A stretch of DNA of 7,815 nucleotides, taken from positions 1 to 7,815 of the forward strand of contig CALMCK010000052.1 in NCBI GenBank assembly GCA_937862845.1, written 5' to 3'. Of this stretch, positions 1 through 6,300 are shown one piece after another (position 1 is the first letter of the stretch; the number at the start of each line of letters is the position of its first letter). Origin of the DNA: an uncultured Burkholderiaceae bacterium (GTDB lineage: Bacteria > Pseudomonadota > Gammaproteobacteria > Burkholderiales > Burkholderiaceae). Position numbers and translations under genes: made by a program. A model generated the notes under the pieces. It saw only the letters and a program-made list of their open reading frames with translations, was not told the DNA's origin and ran no database searches.

Positions 1-2329
1 TTTGCGCGATGTGCCAGAGCGCGGTTTGAGCGGCGCGGCGAGCAGTTGAGTCTGGCGCGCTGGTATACAGGCGGTCTTTGAGGTTGTCGAGATAGAAGCC
101 GCCCAAGTCCTCGGAACAGAAAAATTGCAGTTTCGCGACGAGTGGGTGAAACTCGTATTTGTCCGCGAGTGCGAGCGACTCGGTTTGCCATTGTGCGGTG
201 AGCGCGAGGGCGTATTGGTCAATTTCGAGCAATTGCTCAACGGGCAACAGGTCTTTGGCCGCATCAAAGTCGGAGAGATTGGCGAGCAAAAAGCGCAGCG
301 TGTTGCGCACGCGGCGGTAGCCTTCGGAGACGCGTTTGAGGATTTCATCAGAGATGGACAGCTCGCCCGAGTAGTCGGTCGAGGCGACCCACAGGCGGAT
401 GATTTCTGCGCCCATTTTATTGGCGACTTCTTGTGGGGCGACGATGTTGCCGACCGATTTGCTCATTTTTCGGCCTTGGCCATCGACGGCGAAGCCGTGT
501 GTGAGCAGGGCTTTGTAAGGTGCGCGGCCATCAATCATGCAGCCTGTGAGGAGCGATGAGTGGAACCAGCCGCGATGCTGGTCAGATCCTTCGAGGTATA
601 AATCAACGGGGCGCGGATCTTGTGCGAGTTCGGCTGTGGTTTTGGCCAAAGAACTTTGGTGTGAGCCGCGCACCACGTGAAAATGTGTGGTGCCTGAGTC
701 AAACCACACGTCAAGTGTGTCTTTGTTTTTAACATAGTCATCCGCATCGGCACCGAGAAAATCGGGGACATCCAGTGTTTGCCATGCTTCAATGCCATTC
801 GCTTCAACCAGTTGCGCGATTTGCTCGAGTTGCGTGGGCGTGTCGGGGTGAAGCTGCCCTGTGGCTTTGTGCAGGAAAAACGGCATTGGCACACCCCATT
901 GGCGTTGGCGCGAGAGCGTCCAGTCGGGGCGGTTGGCAATCATGCTGTGCAAGCGGGCTTGTCCCCATGCAGGGAAAAACTGCGTGTCTTCAACACCTTT
1001 AAGGGCGCGCTCGCGCAGGCTCGCGCCATCGACGGGATTGTCCATCGAGGCAAACCATTGTGTGGTTGCACGGAAAATCAACGGTGACTTGTGGCGCCAG
1101 CAGTGCATGTAGCTGTGGTTGTATTTCACGACTTTAAACAACGAACCCGCTGCGGTGAGTGCTTCGACGATGACGGGGTTGGCTTTCCAGATGTGCATGC
1201 CGCCGAACTGTGGCAAATCCGCTGCGTACACGCCATTGGCCATCACGGGTGTGAGCACGTCATCGTTGTGCAGACCATTTGCTTTGCATGAAGCGAAATC
1301 CTCCACGCCGTAAGCAGGCGCAGAGTGGACGATGCCTGTGCCCGCGTCGGTGGTGACGTAGTCGCCGAGATAAATCGGTGACAGGCGAGTGTAACCCTGC
1401 TCGTACAATGGGTGTTTGAAGGCAATGTGCTCAAGCGCTGCGCCTTTACAGGTGGCGATGATGGTGCCTGTTAGGCCAAATTTTTCTAAGCTGGTTTCAA
1501 CCAAATCGCTGGCCAAAATCAATTGACCGCCGTCGGTTTGTACCAGCGCATAATCGATTTCGGGGTGCACGTTTAAGGCTTGATTCGCAGGGATGGTCCA
1601 TGGCGTCGTCGTCCAAATCACTACGTGGCCTTTATCGGCAACGGTGACGCCAAAGGCTTTGGACAGCTTATCGTGCTCGGCAAACGCGAAACCGACGTCT
1701 ATCGCCAAATCGATTTTGTCTTGGTACTCAACTTCTGCTTCGGCCAATGCCGACTCGCAGTCAAAACACCAGTTGACAGGCTTTAGGCCACGGTAGACAT
1801 AGCCTTTTTGCAAAATCATGCCCAATGCGCGAATCTCATCCGCTTCATTGGAAAAATTCATGGTTTTATATGGATTGTCCCATTCACCCAACACGCCCAG
1901 ACGCATGAAGTCGATTTTTTGCTTCTCGATTTGCTCGCCAGCATACGTGCGCGCTTTGGCTTGCACTTCGTGGGTGGGCATGTTTTTGCCAAACAGCTCT
2001 TCGATTTTGTTTTCAATCGGCATGCCGTGGCAATCCCAGCCTGGCACATACGGCGCGTCAAAACCCGCCATGGTTTTTGATTTGACGATGATGTCTTTGA
2101 GGACTTTATTGACGGCGTGGCCAATGTGTAAGTCACCATTGGCATACGGAGGACCATCATGCAAAATAAATGTCGGCCGGCCTTTGGCGGCGGCACGGAT
2201 TTTTTCGTAGCGCTTTTGTGCTTGCCATTCTTTGACCCAAATCGGCTCGCGTTTGGCAAGGTCGCCGCGCATGGGGAATGGGGTGTCGAGAAGGTTGACG
2301 GGATAATTTGATTTTGAATTGTCAGACAT
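1..2329 (-). CDS. ileS: Isoleucyl-tRNA synthetase, C-terminus cut by window edge
   Basis: This cytoplasmic class I aminoacyl-tRNA synthetase charges tRNA-Ile with isoleucine and edits misactivated valine. The reading frame is open for 776 codons from ATG 2329 to the left edge. The family is usually about 940 residues, so roughly the last 160, including the C-terminal zinc-binding part, lie outside. Visible signatures are the HIGH motif at residues 68-71 (2117-2128) within GDLHIGHAVNK, DVWFDSG at 540-546, GSDQHRGW at 581-588, and KMSKS at 621-625 (455-469) within GRKMSKSVGN. The anticodon-binding helical domain then begins (GYRRVRNTLRFLL). The connective editing domain sits between HIGH and DVWFDSG. 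I followed the frame at several points and saw no break. The start fits the usual N-terminus (MSDNSKSNYPVNLLDTPFPM), although no clear Shine-Dalgarno precedes it. In many proteobacteria ribF lies upstream, but here a SnoaL-like gene does. The identification is secure. Confidence 0.98.
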   Translation of the reverse strand, partial: MSDNSKSNYPVNLLDTPFPMRGDLAKREPIWVKEWQAQKRYEKIRAAAKGRPTFILHDGPPYANGDLHIGHAVNKVLKDIIVKSKTMAGFDAPYVPGWDCHGMPIENKIEELFGKNMPTHEVQAKARTYAGEQIEKQKIDFMRLGVLGEWDNPYKTMNFSNEADEIRALGMILQKGYVYRGLKPVNWCFDCESALAEAEVEYQDKIDLAIDVGFAFAEHDKLSKAFGVTVADKGHVVIWTTTPWTIPANQALNVHPEIDYALVQTDGGQLILASDLVETSLEKFGLTGTIIATCKGAALEHIAFKHPLYEQGYTRLSPIYLGDYVTTDAGTGIVHSAPAYGVEDFASCKANGLHNDDVLTPVMANGVYAADLPQFGGMHIWKANPVIVEALTAAGSLFKVVKYNHSYMHCWRHKSPLIFRATTQWFASMDNPVDGASLRERALKGVEDTQFFPAWGQARLHSMIANRPDWTLSRQRQWGVPMPFFLHKATGQLHPDTPTQLEQIAQLVEANGIEAWQTLDVPDFLGADADDYVKNKDTLDVWFDSGTTHFHVVRGSHQSSLAKTTAELAQDPRPVDLYLEGSDQHRGWFHSSLLTGCMIDGRAPYKALLTHGFAVDGQGRKMSKSVGNIVAPQEVANKMGAEIIRLWVASTDYSGELSISDEILKRVSEGYRRVRNTLRFLLANLSDFDAAKDLLPVEQLLEIDQYALALTAQWQTESLALADKYEFHPLVAKLQFFCSEDLGGFYLDNLKDRLYTSAPDSTARRAAQTALWHIAQ

Positions 2330-2380
2330 GAGGTAAAGGCTTCGCAGGTTTTGGCAGCACAGGTGTGTGCGGCATAAAAC

Positions 2381-2390
2381 GGGTATTTTA
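2381..2390 (-). promoter_or_regulatory. Candidate -10 region for ileS
   Basis: Read on the minus strand the sequence is TAAAATACCC, with TAAAAT at 2385-2390 as a sigma70-like -10 box. It would place the transcript start near 2378 and give a leader of about 49 bases. No good -35 is visible at 16-18 bases spacing (ATCAAA, CATCAA or CCATCA). The same ten bases occur ahead of thrB at 6226-6235, which supports a shared promoter element. The 165-base gap 2330-2494 holds nothing else I can name beyond weak inverted repeats near 2468-2502. Confidence 0.4.
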
Positions 2391-2487
2391 CCTTAAAATC
2401 ATGCGGTTTGATGGCTGAGTTGCGCTTAGAAAATGACTGGCCGCATTAAGGGCGTTGACCGTTCTCAATGAACGCATTTTTGTGTTC

Positions 2488-2502
2488 GCATTGAATCAAT
2501 GC
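2488..2502. repeat. 15-base palindrome over the SnoaL gene stop
   Basis: GCATTGA and TCAATGC are perfect 7-base arms around a single central base. The TGA stop of the SnoaL-like gene (2496-2498) lies inside it. The one-base centre makes an RNA hairpin unlikely, and no T-run follows on either strand. It could be a protein-binding palindrome or a chance pattern. Confidence 0.4.
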
Positions 2503-2945
2503 AATAGGCTGGGCAGCACGTCTGTGAGTTTGTTGTTGTCCTGTGCAATCGTTGCGTGATAAACCGACATGCGCCAGCTTTGCTCTGATTTGAGGTAAAC
2601 CTGTGTGGTGTGCAGGTTGAAAGTTTGACTTTGACCTTGATGGGTGGTGATTTTAATGTGCACCAGCAGGGTGTGCACGGCGGTCAGTAGGTTGTCAAAT
2701 GTGTGGGTGGCGAGGATGTGGGCTTCGATGGTGCCGATGTTAAATAAGTTATCCCAAAGTTCGCGCACTTCGATGTGGCCTTGCGTGTAAGGCATGTTTG
2801 GCAAAATACAAATGATGTCCTCGTCATGAGTCCAAACCGCCATCATCGCGTCGATGTCGCTCTGTGATAGGGCGGCATAAAAAGCGGCCTCTAGCTCAGA
2901 GGCGCTGCCAAACATTGATTTTGGGGCTTTGAGGCGACGGCTCAT
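2496..2945 (-). CDS. SnoaL/NTF2-like small protein
   Basis: A 149-residue soluble protein of the SnoaL-like (NTF2 / ketosteroid-isomerase-like) fold. Supporting features are the N-terminal helix pair ASELEAAFYAALSQSDIDAMMAVW (split here as ASELEAAFYAAL and SQSDIDAMMAVW, residues 15-38), the following DEDIICILP strand (41-49), the G56-E59-V60-R61-ELW segment, and a C-terminal sheet ending in WRMSVYHATIA (124-134). Members of this group usually carry DDDxxCIHP; here the histidine is leucine (CILP). Family members range from enzymes to binding domains, so no reaction can be assigned. I chose ATG 2945 over the TTG one codon upstream: it overlaps the upstream gene's stop (TGATG) and has AAAGG six bases before it. 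It is probably translated by coupling to the zinc-finger gene. There is no signal peptide or membrane segment. Confidence 0.85.
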   Translation of the reverse strand: MSRRLKAPKSMFGSASELEAAFYAALSQSDIDAMMAVWTHDEDIICILPNMPYTQGHIEVRELWDNLFNIGTIEAHILATHTFDNLLTAVHTLLVHIKITTHQGQSQTFNLHTTQVYLKSEQSWRMSVYHATIAQDNNKLTDVLPSLLH

Positions 2946-3133
2946 CAATGGCCTTTGGCGACTTCACCCGCTTTGAGGCGGTAAGTCGTGCCGCAGTATG
3001 GGCAAGATGCCTCGCCGTGCGAGACGTCAATAAATACACGTGGGTGGCTGCTCCATGCTTGCATTTGGGTGTTTGGGCAGTGTGCGGGTAAATCGCTGGC
3101 GAGCAGTTCGACGACGGGTGTGTTTTGGCTCAT
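2945..3133 (-). CDS. Small CHCC-type zinc-finger protein
   Basis: A 62-residue protein matching the zf-CHCC family, the bacterial relatives of the mitochondrial complex I subunit NDUFS6. Probable zinc ligands are C19, H30, C44 and C47, in the contexts HCPNTQMQAWSSHPRVF and ASCPYCGTTYRL. The length is normal for the family and nearly the whole protein is the finger. These proteins are common near-universal small genes in Burkholderiales, but their bacterial function is not established and a link to respiratory complex I is only by homology. ATG 3133 is preceded by AGAG at about seven bases. The gene ends in TGA, which overlaps the ATG of the SnoaL-like gene, so the two should be co-translated. 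A TATAAT box lies about 42 bases upstream. Confidence 0.9.
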   Translation of the reverse strand: MSQNTPVVELLASDLPAHCPNTQMQAWSSHPRVFIDVSHGEASCPYCGTTYRLKAGEVAKGH

Positions 3134-3174
3134 GGTGTTCTCTAGTCGGTTTGAGGTTGTTGAAAATCAGCGAT

Positions 3175-3180
3175 ATTATA
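3175..3180 (-). promoter_or_regulatory. -10 box for the zinc-finger/SnoaL pair
   Basis: A consensus TATAAT is read on the minus strand, placing the transcript start near 3168 and leaving a leader of about 35 bases before ATG 3133. The -35 region is poor (TCGCAA at 17 bases spacing). An 11-base palindrome, TTCAA-1-TTGAA at 3186-3196, lies in the spacer between -10 and -35, where a repressor or activator could bind. The box begins 36 bases past the stop of the EEP gene, so the pair can be transcribed independently of it. Confidence 0.6.
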
Positions 3181-3198
3181 ACGCGTTCAATTTGAATT

Positions 3199-3229
3199 GC
3201 GAGAGATGAATGACTTTAGATCATCTCGC
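3199..3229 (-). repeat. Imperfect inverted repeat across the EEP stop codon
   Basis: On the minus strand GCGAGATGA (3221-3229) pairs with TCATCTC..GC (3199-3209) with a two-base bulge and an 11-base loop that contains the TAA stop. No T-run follows, so it is not a standard intrinsic terminator. It may stabilise the 3' end of the upstream message or be incidental. Confidence 0.35.
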
Positions 3230-4235
3230 CGCGCTTAAACAACAACTGTGCCACGGTTTGGCCATGGTCAGAGGCTTCGCGGGGGCGTGAGTGGAGGTGG
3301 TCGTTGAGCGAATACACCTCGCGAACCTGCGCGATTTGGTGGCGTGATTCTGTGTGAAATTCTTCGGACACCAGCATGTGGTCGAGTACTTCGAGTGCAC
3401 CATCGTGGATGAATGTGTACGCGACATAGCGTTGCGGATCGTTTTTGGTCTGAATGCGCATGGCGTCAAACAATTGAAAATCGTAAAAACTTTTGCCAAA
3501 TCGCCCCGAGCCTGCAATCATCTGCGTGGAGACAGCGTAGGCATGGTCGTTAAAGTCACCCGTGATGATGCACGGCTCATGGTTGCGTTGCAAAATGCCG
3601 TTGAGATAGTGCCGTATGGCAATCGAGTCAGCGCCGCGTCGCATCAACGAGCGGTAGGTGGCCAGCGCCAAATCATCAGGGTTGCTGTCGTCTTCTGTGT
3701 TCAGATAATCGGGGCGTTTGGATTTGAGGTGCACGCCGAGCACATGCAGATTGACATGATTGGGCAACACCACTGTGACATGTGGCACGGCGCGGGTGAT
3801 TTTTTTAATCGATTCATCGTGGCCTGGCAAGGTGATGTTGACTTTGTCGGAGTAGTCCGCAACCCAGATGGGTTCTTGCGCCAACGGCAGTCGCGTGACA
3901 ATGGCGACCTGCGGCACAAGGCCACCTTTGGGTGGCATGGCCACGGCATCGCGGCCGATGACTTTGGCGTTGCGCATGGTGCGACTGGCGCGCACCGCTT
4001 CTTCAAGTGCTTGGATGTGAAAGACTTCTTGAAACACGATGACGTCGCAATTCATTTTGTCGATTTGCTGTGCGGTCCAGTCGCGCTTGGCGGCGTATTC
4101 GTCTGCGCTGTAGGCGTCGAGATTCGGGTAAAACTGGAAGTCAGGCAAGGCAAAATTGCGCAGATTAAATGTACCGACGCGCAAGCCGATGTCGTATGAC
4201 TCTGGGTCTGGTCCTGTTTTTTGCTCTGATGTCAT
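3216..4235 (-). CDS. Endonuclease/exonuclease/phosphatase (EEP) family protein
   Basis: A 339-residue protein of the EEP fold (shared by exonuclease III, DNase I and sphingomyelinase), a metal-dependent phosphodiester or phosphoester hydrolase. The catalytic signatures are in order: TFNLRN with N24; DVIVFQEV with E70; GVHLKSKR with H169; GDFND with D227 and N229; a D285-H286 pair in VLDHMLVS; and SDH with D323 and H324. All expected active-site residues are present, so the enzyme should be active. There is no signal peptide, which points to the cytoplasm. The substrate cannot be read from the sequence: nucleic acid, an inositol-type phosphate or another phosphodiester are all possible. ATG 4235 has a strong AAGGGG seven bases upstream. 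The gene starts 39 bases after the membrane-protein gene with no terminator visible between them, so it is probably co-transcribed with that gene and thrB. Confidence 0.93.
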   Translation of the reverse strand: MTSEQKTGPDPESYDIGLRVGTFNLRNFALPDFQFYPNLDAYSADEYAAKRDWTAQQIDKMNCDVIVFQEVFHIQALEEAVRASRTMRNAKVIGRDAVAMPPKGGLVPQVAIVTRLPLAQEPIWVADYSDKVNITLPGHDESIKKITRAVPHVTVVLPNHVNLHVLGVHLKSKRPDYLNTEDDSNPDDLALATYRSLMRRGADSIAIRHYLNGILQRNHEPCIITGDFNDHAYAVSTQMIAGSGRFGKSFYDFQLFDAMRIQTKNDPQRYVAYTFIHDGALEVLDHMLVSEEFHTESRHQIAQVREVYSLNDHLHSRPREASDHGQTVAQLLFKRGEMI

Positions 4236-4274
4236 CGTGAATCCCCTTGTTAAAGTGATGGATGCTGCGGCGGA

Positions 4275-5177
4275 TTACTGCTCAGTTGCGGGCTCGGCCA
4301 CTGGTTTTTTGGCGTTGAGCGGTAAGCTGGTCATGATGATGTTGTGATAGCTGGCGAAAATAACGCAATACACCAAAGCCGAAAACATGAATGCAAATGC
4401 CAGCAATGCCCAAATCGAAATGAGCGGGATGAATTGGGTAACGGCGACCACGACCGTGAGTCCGACCAGTCCACCGACACTGACGATGATGAGCAGTAAA
4501 CCTATGGGCAAAAAGTTTTTGAGCACAGTGGTCGCTGAGAGCAGCAATGCACGCGGCGCGCTGGTGTTTTGCCAGACCACAAACATCGGGCTGTACACGG
4601 CCAATAGCATGAGCGCCAAGTTGGCAAACAGCAACAATTCAAACCATGCGGCAAATTGAAGCAGCTTGGGCTTGCTTAAAAACGTTGATTCAAGTGTTGC
4701 TTGCATTTGAGAAAGTGAGGATTGGAACTCAGCAAAATTTTCCGCAGGTTTATTGGTCGACAGGATGTCTTTGTACAGTGCCCATATTTCCGAGAACTCA
4801 GGGCGTTGTACGGCCACAGACAGTATGGCTGGCAAAATCGCCAACAACACGCCCAATGTGAGCAGGCGTGTGCGGTGATTCACATTGAATCCTGAAAACA
4901 CATCGAGAGGTTGGACTTGGTGCTGCAGGCGAATTTTTTGGGTGACGTCGGCCATGCCGAAGGCCATCGCAGGCCAGATCAATGCGGCGAGCGCAAATCC
5001 AATCGAATTGATTTGAGCGAGCAGGATTGAGACCAGCAAAATCCATGACACCGAGCTGAGCAGAGTCCACGGCTGAGCCTTGAGCAGTCTAAAACCATGG
5101 TCCAGCCATGAAAACGCTTGAGCGATGGGCAGACGGGCGATGTTAAAGGAGGGGGCTGTGGGTTGTTCTGTGGTCAT
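4275..5177 (-). CDS. BPSS1780-like integral membrane protein
   Basis: A 300-residue inner-membrane protein with about six predicted helices, at roughly residues 37-56, 58-76, 104-124, 176-202, 220-243 and 249-275. A hydrophilic segment at 125-170 separates helices three and four. The N-terminal segment AFSWLDHGFRLLKAQPW (21-37) resembles the W..xGFRLFRxxP opening of the BPSS1780 family in Burkholderiales. The function of that family is unknown. The C-terminus is a charged, proline-containing tail (KKPVAEPATEQ). I placed the start at ATG 5177 (MTTEQPTAPSFN): the frame is open further upstream, but that extension would overlap the 3' end of thrB. The chosen start leaves 13 bases after the thrB stop. 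No clear Shine-Dalgarno is visible, only an A-rich stretch, so expression may depend on read-through from thrB. Confidence 0.85.
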   Translation of the reverse strand: MTTEQPTAPSFNIARLPIAQAFSWLDHGFRLLKAQPWTLLSSVSWILLVSILLAQINSIGFALAALIWPAMAFGMADVTQKIRLQHQVQPLDVFSGFNVNHRTRLLTLGVLLAILPAILSVAVQRPEFSEIWALYKDILSTNKPAENFAEFQSSLSQMQATLESTFLSKPKLLQFAAWFELLLFANLALMLLAVYSPMFVVWQNTSAPRALLLSATTVLKNFLPIGLLLIIVSVGGLVGLTVVVAVTQFIPLISIWALLAFAFMFSALVYCVIFASYHNIIMTSLPLNAKKPVAEPATEQ

Positions 5178-5190
5178 GTTTTTTAAATGG

Positions 5191-6168
5191 TTAAAGCCAC
5201 GGCGTGGCGTTTTGCGCGCACAGGGCGCGACGGTTTTGTAAAATTCGCTCAAAATGCGTCGGGTCTTTCGGCGTCAGCATGGCCGCTTCGCGTGTTTGAT
5301 AAAAATCAAACAAACGCGAAATCCAAAAGCGCAAAGCGGCTGCACGCAGCAGTATCGGCCACGCGGCTTGCTCGTTGTCTGACAACGGATTCACCGCATG
5401 ATAGGCGGCGAGCATCTGGTTCAAATGCTCGGGCAAAAAAGCCCCTGTGGCGCGGTCTATGCACCAATCATTCGCCGTCACCGCCAAATCAAACAGCCAT
5501 GTGTCCACCCCAGCAAAATAAAAATCAATCAAAGCGGGGGCGTCTGGATTTTCAAATAATACATTGTCCACAAACAAATCACAGTGACCCGCGCCGCGCG
5601 GCAAGGCTTGATAAATCTCGGTTTGCGCGAAGTCTTGTTGCACCATCAGCTCGTCGCGCAATAAGTCCGCAATGTGGTCAGGCAAAAACGCCGCGACTTG
5701 CGACTCCATCATCAAACACCAATCCAAGCCGCGTAAATTTGGTTGCGCGCTTTTGAAATCACGGCCCGCCAAATGCATCTGCGCCAACACTCGACCGACG
5801 CTCGCGCAATGCGTGGGTGTTGGTGTGGTGGTATCCGCGCCCGCGAGCTTGCTCACCAAGGCGGCTGGTTTGCCCGCCAATGGGCGAAACAATGCGCCAT
5901 CTGTGCTGGCGAAAGGTCGTGGCACAGGCAGGTCTTTACTCGCCAAATGTTGCATGAGCTCAAGATAAAAAGGCAGCTGCTGTGCGGTCAACACCTCAAA
6001 AATGGTCAACACATAATCGGTGCGTTGGCCGTCTCTATCGAGTGTGACAAAAAAATTAGAATTCTCAATGCCACTGGCAATGCCTTTAAACTCGACCAAG
6101 CGGCCAAGGTTTAAGGGGGTGAGCCAGTCGGTTAATTGTTCTGTGGTGATTTGGGTAAAAACGGCCAT
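5191..6168 (-). CDS. thrB: Homoserine kinase, type II (APH-like fold)
   Basis: A 325-residue cytoplasmic enzyme that phosphorylates homoserine to O-phosphohomoserine with ATP, the penultimate step of threonine synthesis. It belongs to the aminoglycoside-phosphotransferase-like form used by many beta- and gammaproteobacteria, not the GHMP kinase of E. coli. Visible features are the start MAVFTQITTEQL, the glycine-rich loop GIASGIENSNFFV (29-41), the YVLTIFEVLTAQQLPFYLELM block (split as YVLTIFEVL and TAQQLPFYLELM, 52-72), the catalytic loop HCDLFVDN (195-202, with D197 and N202), and the metal-binding IDFYFAG (D215). The C-terminal FWISRLFDF and DPTHFERIL blocks are also typical. Length is normal. 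I chose ATG 6168 over the TTG four codons upstream because the family starts at MAVF. No Shine-Dalgarno is evident, and the leader holds a terminator-like hairpin. The membrane-protein gene follows after 13 bases. Confidence 0.96.
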   Translation of the reverse strand: MAVFTQITTEQLTDWLTPLNLGRLVEFKGIASGIENSNFFVTLDRDGQRTDYVLTIFEVLTAQQLPFYLELMQHLASKDLPVPRPFASTDGALFRPLAGKPAALVSKLAGADTTTPTPTHCASVGRVLAQMHLAGRDFKSAQPNLRGLDWCLMMESQVAAFLPDHIADLLRDELMVQQDFAQTEIYQALPRGAGHCDLFVDNVLFENPDAPALIDFYFAGVDTWLFDLAVTANDWCIDRATGAFLPEHLNQMLAAYHAVNPLSDNEQAAWPILLRAAALRFWISRLFDFYQTREAAMLTPKDPTHFERILQNRRALCAQNATPWL

Positions 6169-6189
6169 GGTGTCGGTCAAATATGGGGC

Positions 6190-6216
6190 AAAAAAACAGC
6201 GCGTTGGACAACGCGC
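6190..6216 (-). terminator. Intrinsic terminator-like hairpin in the thrB leader
   Basis: On the minus strand a perfect 7-base GC-rich stem, GCGCGTT-GTCC-AACGCGC (6199-6216), is followed by TG and seven T residues (6190-6196). This is a classical rho-independent terminator. It lies 84 bases after the LOG gene stop and could end that transcript. It also lies 22 bases before the thrB ATG and downstream of the only thrB promoter candidate I see, so it could act as an attenuator. Confidence 0.75.
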
Positions 6217-6225
6217 CGCGTGAGG

Positions 6226-6235
6226 GGGTATTTTA
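6226..6235 (-). promoter_or_regulatory. Candidate -10 region for thrB
   Basis: On the minus strand the sequence is GCTAAAATACCC, with TAAAAT at 6230-6235. The implied transcript start is near 6223, giving a leader of about 55 bases that includes the hairpin at 6190-6216. The -35 is weak (CACCCA at 17 bases spacing). The ten bases TAAAATACCC are identical to those ahead of ileS at 2381-2390. Confidence 0.4.
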
Positions 6236-6300
6236 GCAAATTTAATGCCCCATGGGTGGTGATGTGGCGTGGAATGCGCGCAGCCATATCCATCAAATCA

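Noticed and set aside
125..559. 144-codon open frame on the plus strand
   Set aside because: Antisense to the KMSKS region of ileS.
2450..2480. Plus-strand hairpin CGTTC-TCAAT-GAACG followed by T5
   Set aside because: The stem is only five bases and no plus-strand gene precedes it, so it is unlikely to be a real terminator.
3354..4199. 281-codon open frame on the plus strand
   Set aside because: It lies wholly antisense to the EEP gene, whose motifs are unambiguous; the product has no recognisable domain. It is a codon-bias shadow.
5178..5252. 25-residue N-terminal extension of the membrane protein
   Set aside because: It overlaps the 3' end of thrB in another frame; ATG 5177 lies 13 bases after the thrB stop and fits better.
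5187..5756. 189-codon open frame on the plus strand
   Set aside because: Antisense to thrB, which has a complete catalytic motif set; the translation is low-complexity and arginine/serine-rich.
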